Assembly: GCA_021299635.1 (NCBI GenBank)
Contig: JAJTFA010000001.1
Coordinates: 62,001 to 126,000, forward strand
DNA from: Sphingobacteriales bacterium
Lineage (GTDB): Bacteria; Bacteroidota; Bacteroidia; UKL13-3
DNA: 64,000 nt
Reading direction: 5' to 3'
How positions within the stretch are numbered: position 1 is the stretch's first letter; each line of letters opens with the position of its first letter. Position numbers and translations under genes: made by a program. Of this stretch, positions 17,324 to 25,738 are shown piece by piece. The notes under the pieces are model-generated. The model did not search any database and was not told the origin of the DNA. It saw only the letters and a program-made list of their open reading frames with translations.

Positions 17324-18426
17324 AAGTAACACTCAGACAACGCACCAAGGGCGATAAGGTCAGCCTTTATCTTGATTACTACCACAAGGGAAAAAGGGAG
17401 TATGAATATTTGGAACTGTACTTGTTTCCAGAGCCGGAGAAAGGCAAGCTCACAAAGGAGCAGAAAGAATCCAACAAGGAAACCCTTGCACTGGCTGAAA
17501 GCATCCGTTCAAAGCGGCAGATAGAAATACAGAACGGTATTTATGGCTTTCAGGATCAGAGCAAGTTAAAAGGCAGCTTCTTGCGTTATGTGGAGTACTT
17601 AGCGGAGAAAAGGAAAAGCAGCCAGGGCAATTATGATAATTGGGACAGTGCATTGAAGCACCTCAAAAAGTATGTGAAGTTTGACGTTTCATTTGGGCAG
17701 GTAGATAAGAACTGGTTGGATGGTTTCAGGGAGTACTTAATGAAAGAGGCAAAGACACCAAGCAAGCAGCCACTATCCCAAAATTCACAAAGCAGCTACT
17801 TCAACAAAATCCGGGCAGCATTAAAGCAAGCATACAAAGAAGGCATCATCAAGCAGAACCCTGCCGACCTTGTGGACGGCATCAAGCCCGGTGAACCTGA
17901 AAGAGAATTTCTCACCTATGAAGAACTGCAAGCAGTTGCAAAAGCTGAATGTGAAATACCATTATTAAAAACCGCTTTCCTTTTCAGTGCAATGACTGGC
18001 CTCCGTTGGTCAGACGTTCAGAAGTTGGTTTGGTCAGAAGTTCAGCATAGCAAAGAAGTTGGTTATTACATACGCTTCCGGCAGAAGAAAACCAAAGGAG
18101 CAGAAACATTGCCAATATCAGAGCAAGCCTTCGGCTTATTGGGTGAAAGAGGAAACCCGGAGGACCGTGTTTTCATTGGCTTAAAATACAGTGCATGGCA
18201 TAACCTCAAATTGCAACAATGGGTAATGCGTGGAGGTGTAACAAAAACAATCACCTTCCATTGTGCAAGGCACACCTACGCCACATTACAATTAACTTTA
18301 GGAACGGACATTTACACCGTATCAAAATTATTAGGTCACAAGGATTTAAAAACAACGCAGATATATGCAAAGATTATTGACGACAAGAAGAAGGTAGCTG
18401 CTAATAAAATTGTACTCGACTTATGA
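17320..18426 (+). CDS. Tyrosine-type site-specific integrase
   Basis: 368-residue phage/ICE integrase. The N-terminal arm-binding region is followed by a SAM-like core-binding domain (about 95-185) and a catalytic domain. Catalytic residues are visible: Arg in MTGLRWSDVQKL, HxxR in FHCARHTYATL, and the nucleophile Tyr in LLGHKDLKTTQIYAKI. It most likely recombines the mnmE 3' end with the island att site. It overlaps the upstream Xis-like gene and the downstream gene by 4 bp each. Confidence 0.93.
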   Translation: MKVTLRQRTKGDKVSLYLDYYHKGKREYEYLELYLFPEPEKGKLTKEQKESNKETLALAESIRSKRQIEIQNGIYGFQDQSKLKGSFLRYVEYLAEKRKSSQGNYDNWDSALKHLKKYVKFDVSFGQVDKNWLDGFREYLMKEAKTPSKQPLSQNSQSSYFNKIRAALKQAYKEGIIKQNPADLVDGIKPGEPEREFLTYEELQAVAKAECEIPLLKTAFLFSAMTGLRWSDVQKLVWSEVQHSKEVGYYIRFRQKKTKGAETLPISEQAFGLLGERGNPEDRVFIGLKYSAWHNLKLQQWVMRGGVTKTITFHCARHTYATLQLTLGTDIYTVSKLLGHKDLKTTQIYAKIIDDKKKVAANKIVLDL

Positions 18427-19448
18427 ACAATGAACTAAATCTATATCACAAAATTTTGTTCTTGGAGCTTCGCCCCTGGACTAACAGAGAAGTTGCAGAA
18501 ACCAAATACAAAGAACTGATGCAAGGCATCAGCAAGGAGCATTTTTCTTTTCAGCCACTTTATGAAGTTGATTTTCCAAAACCATTGACAGCAAAGCGGA
18601 AGTACTATTTTTCAATAATTGAGAATGAAGCAACAAACTACCTAAACAACTTTCAGCAAATCATTGCCGGTGCATTGAATGAAAAAGAAAAGCAGTATTG
18701 GGTACATACCACACTTACAAAAGTCCTATCACAAAAACTGAGAGAAGTAAGCAAGGTAATTGATGATAGCCAATACTTTTTTCAGCAGCTTTCAGCAGCT
18801 TCAAAAGCCTCCACACCTGAAAGCAAAATTCAAGATGAAGCGTACATTCTCCAATACCTCAAATATCAACTCATAAGAATTTACTTGGAGATTCAGGAAA
18901 CATTCTCCAGCCACTTAAAGGAAGAAGCCATATCAGAAGAAGAATTGCATCAGCAATATTTTTCGGAGCAAGCTCCTTCAAAATCTTTCATTATAGAAGC
19001 AGTAAAACTCAACTTGCCTTTACCTGCTTCGCAGGTTACGGCAAAGCCTCAAACGGTGCAGTTTACAGTAAAAGCATTTGATTTTCGTACAGAGAAGAAA
19101 GGCATCATTCCTTATGAAGCTATCATCAAAGATTCAGGCAGGTTCTCCCGATTTGAGGAGGAACTTTTCTCACATGAATTGATTGATGAAAACTACAACT
19201 TCAAAAACCAGCACGGCCAAATACAAGAACTGGCAGCCATATTCCAAACCCTGATTAAGAAGGGCTACTTCAACAAGCGGCAGTTCCCAAAGAACAAGGA
19301 GATTAAGCCTGTTGATATTCGCAAGTTTTTAGACCACCGCTACAACTCCAATACAGATAAACAATTCCGTACCTGGGCGAATAAGCCTGATGAATTGGCT
19401 GATTTTGTAAGCAGCAAATATTGGATTGACAAATTACCGACTTCCTGA
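18423..19448 (+). CDS. Unknown protein cotranslated with the integrase
   Basis: 341 residues, predicted mostly helical, soluble and charged, without signal peptide or obvious catalytic motif. The C-terminal third (about 265-335, LAAIFQTLIKKGYFN...FLDHRYNSNTDKQFRTWANKP) resembles the tail of RteC/DUF6617-type proteins that accompany Bacteroidota mobile elements, but the match is by eye and uncertain. It starts 4 bp before the integrase stop, so it is probably part of the integration module. Confidence 0.6.
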   Translation: MNNELNLYHKILFLELRPWTNREVAETKYKELMQGISKEHFSFQPLYEVDFPKPLTAKRKYYFSIIENEATNYLNNFQQIIAGALNEKEKQYWVHTTLTKVLSQKLREVSKVIDDSQYFFQQLSAASKASTPESKIQDEAYILQYLKYQLIRIYLEIQETFSSHLKEEAISEEELHQQYFSEQAPSKSFIIEAVKLNLPLPASQVTAKPQTVQFTVKAFDFRTEKKGIIPYEAIIKDSGRFSRFEEELFSHELIDENYNFKNQHGQIQELAAIFQTLIKKGYFNKRQFPKNKEIKPVDIRKFLDHRYNSNTDKQFRTWANKPDELADFVSSKYWIDKLPTS

Positions 19449-19512
19449 ATTGCGGTAATTTGCTGTCAATTTACCATTTCAAATTTCCACTCTTTTTCTG
19501 AAACCCTTTACT

Positions 19513-19533
19513 GGCAAGGCTTTTAGCCTTGCC
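19513..19533 (+). other. Perfect 9-bp intergenic hairpin
   Basis: GGCAAGGCT/AGCCTTGCC with a 3-nt loop lies in the 198-bp gap after the 18423 gene. It is followed by AAATTT rather than a T-run, so it is only a weak terminator or mRNA-processing candidate. It may separate the integrase module from the next operon. Confidence 0.4.
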
Positions 19534-19646
19534 CAAATTTCCATTTTCAAGACTACCAAAGCCTTATTCTGAGCTTTGTATCGTCATCGGGAATCGGTGA
19601 TGACTTTTGGCCAGAAGTCCATTTCTAACAATTAATAAGTAAGACA

Positions 19647-19946
19647 ATGGACGAAATATTAAAACGTCTTGAAAAGATTGAAAAGCTCATTGAGAGCCAG
19701 AACTTGGTACGCAAGGACGTACTGAATTTTAACGAGTGTTGCGACTACTTAGAGTTGTCGCAGTCACACCTGTACAAGCTAACCAGTACCGGGGCTATAC
19801 CGCATTACAAGCCCAACGGGAAGAAAATCTATTTCAGAAGGGCGGAACTGGATGAATGGTTGCTTCGCAACCGCACCACTACGCAGGATGAAATAGAAAG
19901 CAAGGCAGCAGATTATCTCATTAAAAAAGGGAGGAAACAGCTATGA
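19647..19946 (+). CDS. Small HTH_17 DNA-binding protein
   Basis: 99 residues: a short N-terminal coiled segment (MDEILKRLEKIEKLIES) followed by a MerR/excisionase-like helix-turn-helix (NFNECCDYLELSQSHLYKLTSTGAIPHYKPNGKK, split here only for description: helices about 28-50 and 60-72). Bacteroidota islands commonly encode such proteins before the primase-helicase genes, and they are probable replication or excision regulators. It overlaps the next HTH gene by 4 bp. Confidence 0.75.
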   Translation: MDEILKRLEKIEKLIESQNLVRKDVLNFNECCDYLELSQSHLYKLTSTGAIPHYKPNGKKIYFRRAELDEWLLRNRTTTQDEIESKAADYLIKKGRKQL

Positions 19947-20239
19947 CAGAAGTTATGAATCTGCTCCTGCAACTCTCCCAGGACTTTGAGGTAATCAGGG
20001 CTTATGTGTTGGCACTAAAGAAATCCAAGTTGGAGAACTTCAAAGAAACATGGATTGATGGCCAAGACGTAATGCACACCATGCACATTAGCAAGCGTAC
20101 CCTTCAATCCCTTCGGGATAACGGAACGCTTCCATACAGCCGCATCAATGGCAAGTTTTACTACAAGGTTGAGGACATAGAAAACCTGTTGCAATCCAAT
20201 TACTCACAAGCTAAATCAACAGGTGATGGAAATAAGTAA
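19943..20239 (+). CDS. Second small HTH protein
   Basis: 98 residues with an excisionase-type HTH (about 40-85, VMHTMHISKRTLQSL and NGKFYYKVEDIENLL). It is similar in layout to the 19647 product but too different to be a recent duplicate. It overlaps its upstream neighbour by 4 bp and the primase-like gene by 14 bp. Likely a DNA-binding partner or regulator of the replication module. Confidence 0.7.
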   Translation: MTEVMNLLLQLSQDFEVIRAYVLALKKSKLENFKETWIDGQDVMHTMHISKRTLQSLRDNGTLPYSRINGKFYYKVEDIENLLQSNYSQAKSTGDGNK

Positions 20240-21146
20240 AACAGCCATTTTGGATAAAACACACTACGGGCTTAGAATCTATTCCCATGTGTTGCGGCAT
20301 TACTATCCGGGTGAAACAGTCCTTTCCCTTTCGGGAAGGGACTGCCAGCCCACTAAGAACCCTTTCAATGACAACAAGCCAACATTGAAAATTCAGATAG
20401 TAAATAATTGTGCAGAGCATTACGATTTAGAGAACAGCATCAGCAAAGGCGATGCCTTTGACTTCGCTGCATTGCATTACCAATTACAAGGTGATGAATT
20501 GTGCCAAAAGCTGAATGAAGAACTCTACTTGCGTATTGGTAAGCAAAAAGGCTTTTACAGTGATAATATCATTGCTCCGGTTGCTCCGCAACCTCAGCCT
20601 GTAAGAGTGCCAATCCCTGCTTTCAGTTATTTCAAAGCACCAGTAACAAATACGGTTCCATTCAAAGAAATCAATTTGTTGCAAGTGTACCACTTGCTTA
20701 AAGGCAATCAATTTGCTCAGTGTACAAGTACACTTCGCAGCATATCCGATAAGCAGGAAGCAAGGAAATACAAAGCATCCGTTTTTGATTATGTGACCTT
20801 TTCAGGCACATTCTCAAAACGCAATGACAAGTCATTGCTCAGGCACTCAGGCTTAATCACAATTGACTTTGATCACATTGGTAATGTACCTGAATTGAAA
20901 GACCGGCTACTGAAGGATGAATACTTTGAAACAGAATTATTGTTTGTTTCTCCTTCTGGTGACGGCCTAAAGTGGGTAATACCAATTGACTTGACAAAGG
21001 CAAAGCACCATGATTATTTCAAGGCCATTGCCAATTACCTCAAGCACACTTACCAGTTGGAAGTTGACCAATCAGGTAAGGACGTTTCAAGAGCCTGCTT
21101 CTTAGCAGAGGATGCAGGTGCATTTATCAATCCCAAATATTTATAA
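20226..21146 (+). CDS. BT4734/BF3469-type primase-like protein
   Basis: About 306 residues from the ATG at 20226 (a GTG one codon earlier is possible). The first 100 residues include SGRDCQPTKNPFNDNKPTL, reminiscent of a degenerate zinc-ribbon primase start. The second half (about 170-300, VTFSGTF..LITIDFDH..FVSPSGDGLKWVIPI) matches the BT4734-like N-terminal domain related to archaeo-eukaryotic primases, with the acidic IDFDH and the SPSGDG motif. It is followed after 3 bp by the PriCT_2/DUF3987 gene; the two probably act as one primase-helicase unit for island replication. Confidence 0.75.
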   Translation: MEISKTAILDKTHYGLRIYSHVLRHYYPGETVLSLSGRDCQPTKNPFNDNKPTLKIQIVNNCAEHYDLENSISKGDAFDFAALHYQLQGDELCQKLNEELYLRIGKQKGFYSDNIIAPVAPQPQPVRVPIPAFSYFKAPVTNTVPFKEINLLQVYHLLKGNQFAQCTSTLRSISDKQEARKYKASVFDYVTFSGTFSKRNDKSLLRHSGLITIDFDHIGNVPELKDRLLKDEYFETELLFVSPSGDGLKWVIPIDLTKAKHHDYFKAIANYLKHTYQLEVDQSGKDVSRACFLAEDAGAFINPKYL

Positions 21147-21149
21147 TCA

Positions 21150-22901
21150 ATGGAGAAAAAGATATTCAATCCGTTGGATTGGTTGGAGCAACCAATCCAA
21201 CAACAAATAAATACTGAACCGCAGAAAGTAGAAGCCACTACCGATGCAGCAGAAGTTGAAAAAATCATTCAGCAAATCGAAGCGAAGCAAATTGACATTG
21301 CAACCGCTTACAGCGATTGGCGGGATATTGGATTTGCTTTTGCAGATGCTTTTGGTGAATCAGGCAGAGAATATTTTCACCGCATCAGTAAGTTTTATGC
21401 TGATTACTCAACAACAGAATGTGATACACAATACACCAATTGCCTAAAGGCAACTGGTCACGGTGTTACGTTGAAAACATTCTTCTTTCATGCAAAGCAA
21501 GCAGGTGTAAACATTGCGGTTACACCGCAATACACCGAGCAGCAAAAAGTACAGTTACCAACTTTCCCTGAATCTATCTATCCTCAGCTTCCTGAGTTTC
21601 TGCAAAAGGTTGTCAAGATTGCTTCATTCAATGAAGAAAGAGACATTCTTTTGTTAGGCACTATCGTTTCACTCAGTGCCTGTTTTCAGAAGCTATACGG
21701 TATCTACGATGGCAAAAAGGTTTTCTCAAACCTGTACATTTTTATCACGGCTCAGGCATCAGCAGGTAAAGGCAGGTTGGTACACTGCAAACAACTGGTA
21801 AAGCCCATTCATAAACATTTGAGGGAGCAAGCCAAATTGATGAAGCAGCAGCATGAATTGGAAATGATGGAGTACAACGAAAAGAAAGGCAAAGATGCAA
21901 GTGCTGAGAAGCCCAACAAGCCGCCTGAAAAAATGTTGTTCATCCCGGCCAACAACAGCACAACAGGAGTATTTCAATTGTTGTTCGACAACGAAGGCAG
22001 AGGCTTAATGTTTGAAACAGAAGGCGACACCCTGGCACAAGCATTCAAAACCGATTACGGCAATTACAGCGATGGTTTCCGCAAGGCTTTTCACCACGAA
22101 ACAATATCATACTACCGGAGAACAGACAGAGAGTATGTAGATATTGAAAGCCCATGCCTTTCAGGCATGTTCACCGGAACACCCAAGCAAGTATCTGCCC
22201 TTATCCCGAATGCTGAAAACGGCTTATTCAGCCGTTTCATTTTCTATTTCATGAACATTCAGCCGGTATGGAAAAATGTATTCGCCAATTCGTCTGATAA
22301 TGGCTTAGACGATTACTTTGACCAGTTAGGCAATGACTTTTTTGGTTTGTACCAAACCCTGATGGCAAACCCTGAAATACTGTTCTGCCTTACGGCAGAA
22401 CAGCAAGAGCAGTTCAACGCCTTCTTTGAGCAAATCCAAAATACCTACCTCAGCTTGCAGGGGCTTGACTACATGGCAACAATCAGGCGTTTGGGTTTGA
22501 TTGCTTTCCGTATTGCCATGATCCTATCCGCTTTGCGGATTATGGAACATGGAGACTTGCCGGAACGCATCATTTGTGAGGAAAGAGACTTTCAAACCAC
22601 GTTGGAGATGGTCCGTGTATTGGTGAAACATGCCAGTAAGGTATTTTCCGAACTACCACAAGATGCCCCAATGCCCAAGCGTAAAAACCAAAAAGAAAGG
22701 TATCTGGATGCCCTGCCAGCCAGCTTCAACAGGCAGGAGTACCTGAGAATTGCCGCCTCTATGTCCATACCCGATAAAACAGCCGAAGGGTACATTACCG
22801 ACTTCTGCAAACGGGGGCTGATTCATAGGGAAAAGCAAGACCATTACCTGAATCCCAATGCTAAGGAAACTCAGGATTTAAGGGAAGCTAAGGGCAGTTA
22901 G
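21150..22901 (+). CDS. PriCT_2 and DUF3987 primase-helicase-like protein
   Basis: 583 residues. A PriCT_2 domain (about 30-112, TAYSDWRDIGFAFADAFG to TLKTFFFHAKQAG) leads into DUF3987, a helicase-like P-loop domain of mobile elements. The P-loop region is LYIFITAQASAGKGRL (about 192-207), variant for a Walker A, and ETEGDTLAQ follows. The C-terminus carries a winged-helix-like segment (NRQEYLRIAASMSIPDKTAEGY). It likely supports island DNA replication with the upstream primase-like protein. Confidence 0.75.
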   Translation: MEKKIFNPLDWLEQPIQQQINTEPQKVEATTDAAEVEKIIQQIEAKQIDIATAYSDWRDIGFAFADAFGESGREYFHRISKFYADYSTTECDTQYTNCLKATGHGVTLKTFFFHAKQAGVNIAVTPQYTEQQKVQLPTFPESIYPQLPEFLQKVVKIASFNEERDILLLGTIVSLSACFQKLYGIYDGKKVFSNLYIFITAQASAGKGRLVHCKQLVKPIHKHLREQAKLMKQQHELEMMEYNEKKGKDASAEKPNKPPEKMLFIPANNSTTGVFQLLFDNEGRGLMFETEGDTLAQAFKTDYGNYSDGFRKAFHHETISYYRRTDREYVDIESPCLSGMFTGTPKQVSALIPNAENGLFSRFIFYFMNIQPVWKNVFANSSDNGLDDYFDQLGNDFFGLYQTLMANPEILFCLTAEQQEQFNAFFEQIQNTYLSLQGLDYMATIRRLGLIAFRIAMILSALRIMEHGDLPERIICEERDFQTTLEMVRVLVKHASKVFSELPQDAPMPKRKNQKERYLDALPASFNRQEYLRIAASMSIPDKTAEGYITDFCKRGLIHREKQDHYLNPNAKETQDLREAKGS

Positions 22902-22934
22902 CCCTTAGTTTCCTTAGCTTCCTTAAAATCCTGA
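22871..22934 (+). terminator. Large imperfect hairpin over the DUF3987 stop
   Basis: Left arm 22871-22895 pairs with 22901-22934 (outer TCAGGATTT..AAGG, inner CTAAGGGC/GCCCTTAG) around the TAG stop. There is no long T-run, so a plain intrinsic terminator is uncertain. It could insulate the replication module from the abiE promoter 50 bp further on, or protect the 3' end of the mRNA. Confidence 0.4.
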
Positions 22935-22982
22935 AATCCCAAAATCCCACCAGAATCAAACAAAGGAAAAAAAGAGAAAACA

Positions 22983-23019
22983 TTTGCAAAAGGTAGTGGA
23001 TTTCACTACCTTTCGCAAA
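22983..23019 (+). promoter_or_regulatory. Probable AbiEi operator overlapping a Bacteroidota promoter
   Basis: An inverted repeat with arms 22983-22998 and 23004-23019 (tttgcaaaaggtagtg and cactacctttcgcaaa, 15 of 16 paired) lies 12 bp before abiEi. The left arm begins with TTTG (-33-like), and the right arm contains TACCTTTC at 23007-23014, a 7/8 match to the -7 consensus TAnnTTTG, with 20 bp between them. AbiEi antitoxins repress their own promoter by binding inverted repeats, so a repressor on this palindrome would cover both promoter elements. Confidence 0.65.
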
Positions 23020-23030
23020 AAATTACTCTC

Positions 23031-23852
23031 TTGGAAGATTCAAGGCAACATAAGAGTGCAGAAGATTGGGTAAACCACCTGCTGGCTAAGGGTAAATATG
23101 CTTTTGCGCTGCACCAGTTCCGTGCGGATTTTCCCGAGCAGTCAGATACGGCCAATAAGTTTGCCTTGAAAAGGCTGGTAGATAAAGAGCAGATTATTTC
23201 CATCCACAAAGGGTATTACCTCATCATACCGCCCCAATACAGGTCAAAGGGAATCCTTCCCCCCACCTTGTTTTTAGATGCGTTTATGAAGGAATTGGAC
23301 CGGCCTTATTACCTGGCTTTGTTAAACGCAGCCGCTTATCATGGAGCATCGCACCAGCAGCCACAGGAGTTCTTTGTGGTTACAGGTTTTCCTGTGCTGC
23401 GGCCTATGCAGAAAAAAGGGCTGAAGCTGAACTACATCAGCAAAAAAGATATACCGGCAACACTATTAGACACCCGAAAAACCGAGGCCGGATACTTAAA
23501 AATTTCAAACCCTGCCCTAACAGCCACCGATCTGATACAATACGCCAAACGGGTGGGTGGCATCAACAGGGTGGCCACTGTTTTGGCTGAATTAGCCGAA
23601 AGTATTCAACCCAATACATTTGATGCCAATCTGCTGCAGCATGTTCCGGTAACTGCCTTGCAGCGTTTGGGGTATCTGCTGGATAAAGTATTTGACAACC
23701 AGCCGCTGGCCAACGCCTTGTACATGGCCTTGCAAAAGAACAATGCCCCTTTGTTTCGGATACCGCTAAAAGCCTCAGCATCGGCCAAAGGTTTTGCATC
23801 AGACGAAAGATGGAAAGTAATCGTAAACACTACAATAGAACTTGACGAATGA
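23031..23852 (+). CDS. abiEi: Type IV antitoxin/transcriptional repressor AbiEi
   Basis: 273 residues. An N-terminal winged helix (about 10-60, WVNHLLAKGKYAFALHQF) precedes the AbiEi C-terminal antitoxin domain (LYLA/NAAAYHGASHQQPQEFFVVTG, LTATDLIQYAKRVGG). In characterised systems AbiEi represses the operon and counters the AbiEii nucleotidyltransferase. The only plausible start is TTG at 23031, 12 bp after the palindrome; there is no ATG near it. The stop overlaps abiEii by 4 bp (ATGA), as usual for this pair. Confidence 0.87.
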   Translation: MEDSRQHKSAEDWVNHLLAKGKYAFALHQFRADFPEQSDTANKFALKRLVDKEQIISIHKGYYLIIPPQYRSKGILPPTLFLDAFMKELDRPYYLALLNAAAYHGASHQQPQEFFVVTGFPVLRPMQKKGLKLNYISKKDIPATLLDTRKTEAGYLKISNPALTATDLIQYAKRVGGINRVATVLAELAESIQPNTFDANLLQHVPVTALQRLGYLLDKVFDNQPLANALYMALQKNNAPLFRIPLKASASAKGFASDERWKVIVNTTIELDE

Positions 23853-24667
23853 TACCACAGGCATACATAACAGAATGGGCCAGTCAGGTGCCCTGGCAAA
23901 CCAACGAACAGGTAGAACAAGACCTGGTGATTTGCCGTGCCTTGGTAGAAATATTCTCCGATGAGTTTCTGGCAAAAAGCCTTGCTTTCAGGGGTGGTAC
24001 GGCCTTGCACAAGCTGTATTTAAATCCGCAACCACGCTACTCCGAGGATATTGATTTAGTGCAAATCACTGCAGAGCCATTCGGCCCTGTGGTGGACCGT
24101 TTACGAGAAAGGCTGGCCTTTTTAGGAGACCCTGCCCGGAAGCAGAAAGAAAACAATTTTACCCTGCAATACCGTTTTGAATCTGAGTTTCCTCCGGTGC
24201 AAAACCTCCGCCTCAAAGTAGAAACCAATTGCCGGGAACATTTCACCGTATTGGGGTATCAGCAATTTCCCTTTCAGGTAAATTCCTCATGGTTTACCGG
24301 TGCCTGCAACATCACCACCTACCAATTAGAAGAACTATTGGGAACAAAGCTCAGGGCCTTATACCAACGCAGAAAAGGCCGTGACTTATATGATATGTAC
24401 AAGGCACTGGTGCAAGTGCCCGGTATGGATAAAGATGCCCTGCTCCAATGCTATCATGCCTATATGGATTTTGTAGTAGATGAACCTCCAACGCAAAAAG
24501 TATATCTGCAAAACATGGAGGCCAAAATGCAGGACGATGAATTTATTGGTGACATAGCAGCCCTCATACGGCCAACAGAAAAATACGACCAGGCAACCGC
24601 TTTTGAATTAGTGCGAACGGAGTTGCTGGAGAAAATAGAAGAAATTAAAATAAAACAAACGAAGTAG
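23849..24667 (+). CDS. abiEii: Type IV toxin AbiEii, nucleotidyltransferase
   Basis: 272-residue nucleotidyltransferase-fold toxin. Motif I is FRGGTALHKLYL (about 47-58), followed by the metal-binding SEDIDL (65-70). Downstream are LRLKVETNC and the conserved TKLRALYQRRKGRDLYDM (about 166-183). AbiEii/MenT-type enzymes add nucleotides, in known cases to tRNA, and stop growth, giving abortive infection. It overlaps abiEi by 4 bp and the WYL gene by one base, so it heads the defence cassette. Confidence 0.9.
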   Translation: MIPQAYITEWASQVPWQTNEQVEQDLVICRALVEIFSDEFLAKSLAFRGGTALHKLYLNPQPRYSEDIDLVQITAEPFGPVVDRLRERLAFLGDPARKQKENNFTLQYRFESEFPPVQNLRLKVETNCREHFTVLGYQQFPFQVNSSWFTGACNITTYQLEELLGTKLRALYQRRKGRDLYDMYKALVQVPGMDKDALLQCYHAYMDFVVDEPPTQKVYLQNMEAKMQDDEFIGDIAALIRPTEKYDQATAFELVRTELLEKIEEIKIKQTK

Positions 24668-25677
24668 TGGCAACAAATAAACATGCTATAATAAGGTATC
24701 ATGCTTTAGACCAGTGTTTTAGCAACCCTGGTCGTAGGTATTTTATTGACGACCTTATTTCAGCTTGTAATGATGCATTATATGAATACACCGGAGTTGC
24801 AGAAGGGGTAAAAAGGAGGCAAATATTCGAGGATATTAAATTCATGGAAAGTGAGCAAGGCTGGTCCGTGCCGCTGGAAAGATTGAAGGATGGGAAGCAG
24901 GTTTATTACAGATATTCTGACAAATCATTTTCAATCAAGAATCAGGCTGTTAATGAAGCAGAAGCCAAACAATTAAAGGAAACCTTGTCCATCCTTACAA
25001 GATTCAAGGGAATGCCTCAATTTGAATGGATGGAAGAAATGCATGTTAGGCTTGAATCAATCTTCAATTTTAAAAGTAACACAAATGTTATAGTTGGCTT
25101 CGAGCAAAATCAATACTTGAAAGGTCTCAACCATTTTTCAGAGTTGTTCCATGCAATACAATATAAGAAAGTATTGTCCATTCAATACAGGGGTTTTAAA
25201 CAAACTAAACCTTCACAGGTAAACTTTCACCCTTATTACTTGAAACAGTATAATAGTCGCTGGTTTCTTTTTGGTTACAATGAGAAGTACGACAACATAA
25301 GCAATCTGGCTTTAGATCGTATTATTAATTTTAAACCAATCAATAAGAAATACCAGGATAACAAGACCATAAATTTTGAAGAGTATTTCGAAGATGTTGT
25401 TGGGGTAACTGTTTCTAATCGGGCTTCGGTTGATAAAGTTCATCTTGAAATAGCCCCTTCACTTTGGCCTTATATTGAAAGCAAGCCAATTCACGGATCA
25501 CAGCGTGTAGTCTCAAAGAAGGGTGGTGAAGTAGTAATTGAGCTTACAGTGCAGTTGAACTATGAATTAGTAACCACACTTTTTGCTTATGGCGAAGGGG
25601 TCAAAGTATTGCAACCAGACAGCTTGAAAAAGGAAATGATAACAAAGGCAAAAGCCTTAATAAACAAGTATTTATAA
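24667..25677 (+). CDS. WYL-domain transcriptional regulator (BrxR/CapW-like layout)
   Basis: 336 residues starting at GTG 24667, which overlaps the abiEii stop by one base; no in-frame ATG lies nearby. The N-terminal part (about 8-80) is a winged-helix region with RRYFIDDLISACNDAL. The WYL domain spans about 160-235 (VLSIQYRGFK, HPYYLKQYNSRWFLFGYN), and a WCX-like C-terminal region (about 255-335) follows. WYL regulators of this layout often precede BREX, CBASS and R-M loci as ligand-controlled repressors, so it may control the genes from 25739. A weak palindrome (ctatg...catag, 25679-25703) lies between them. Confidence 0.85.
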   Translation: MATNKHAIIRYHALDQCFSNPGRRYFIDDLISACNDALYEYTGVAEGVKRRQIFEDIKFMESEQGWSVPLERLKDGKQVYYRYSDKSFSIKNQAVNEAEAKQLKETLSILTRFKGMPQFEWMEEMHVRLESIFNFKSNTNVIVGFEQNQYLKGLNHFSELFHAIQYKKVLSIQYRGFKQTKPSQVNFHPYYLKQYNSRWFLFGYNEKYDNISNLALDRIINFKPINKKYQDNKTINFEEYFEDVVGVTVSNRASVDKVHLEIAPSLWPYIESKPIHGSQRVVSKKGGEVVIELTVQLNYELVTTLFAYGEGVKVLQPDSLKKEMITKAKALINKYL

Positions 25678-25738
25678 CCTATGCATATACACTGCACACA
25701 TAGTATTCATATTTGCTTCGTCAATCACAAAATAGTAT

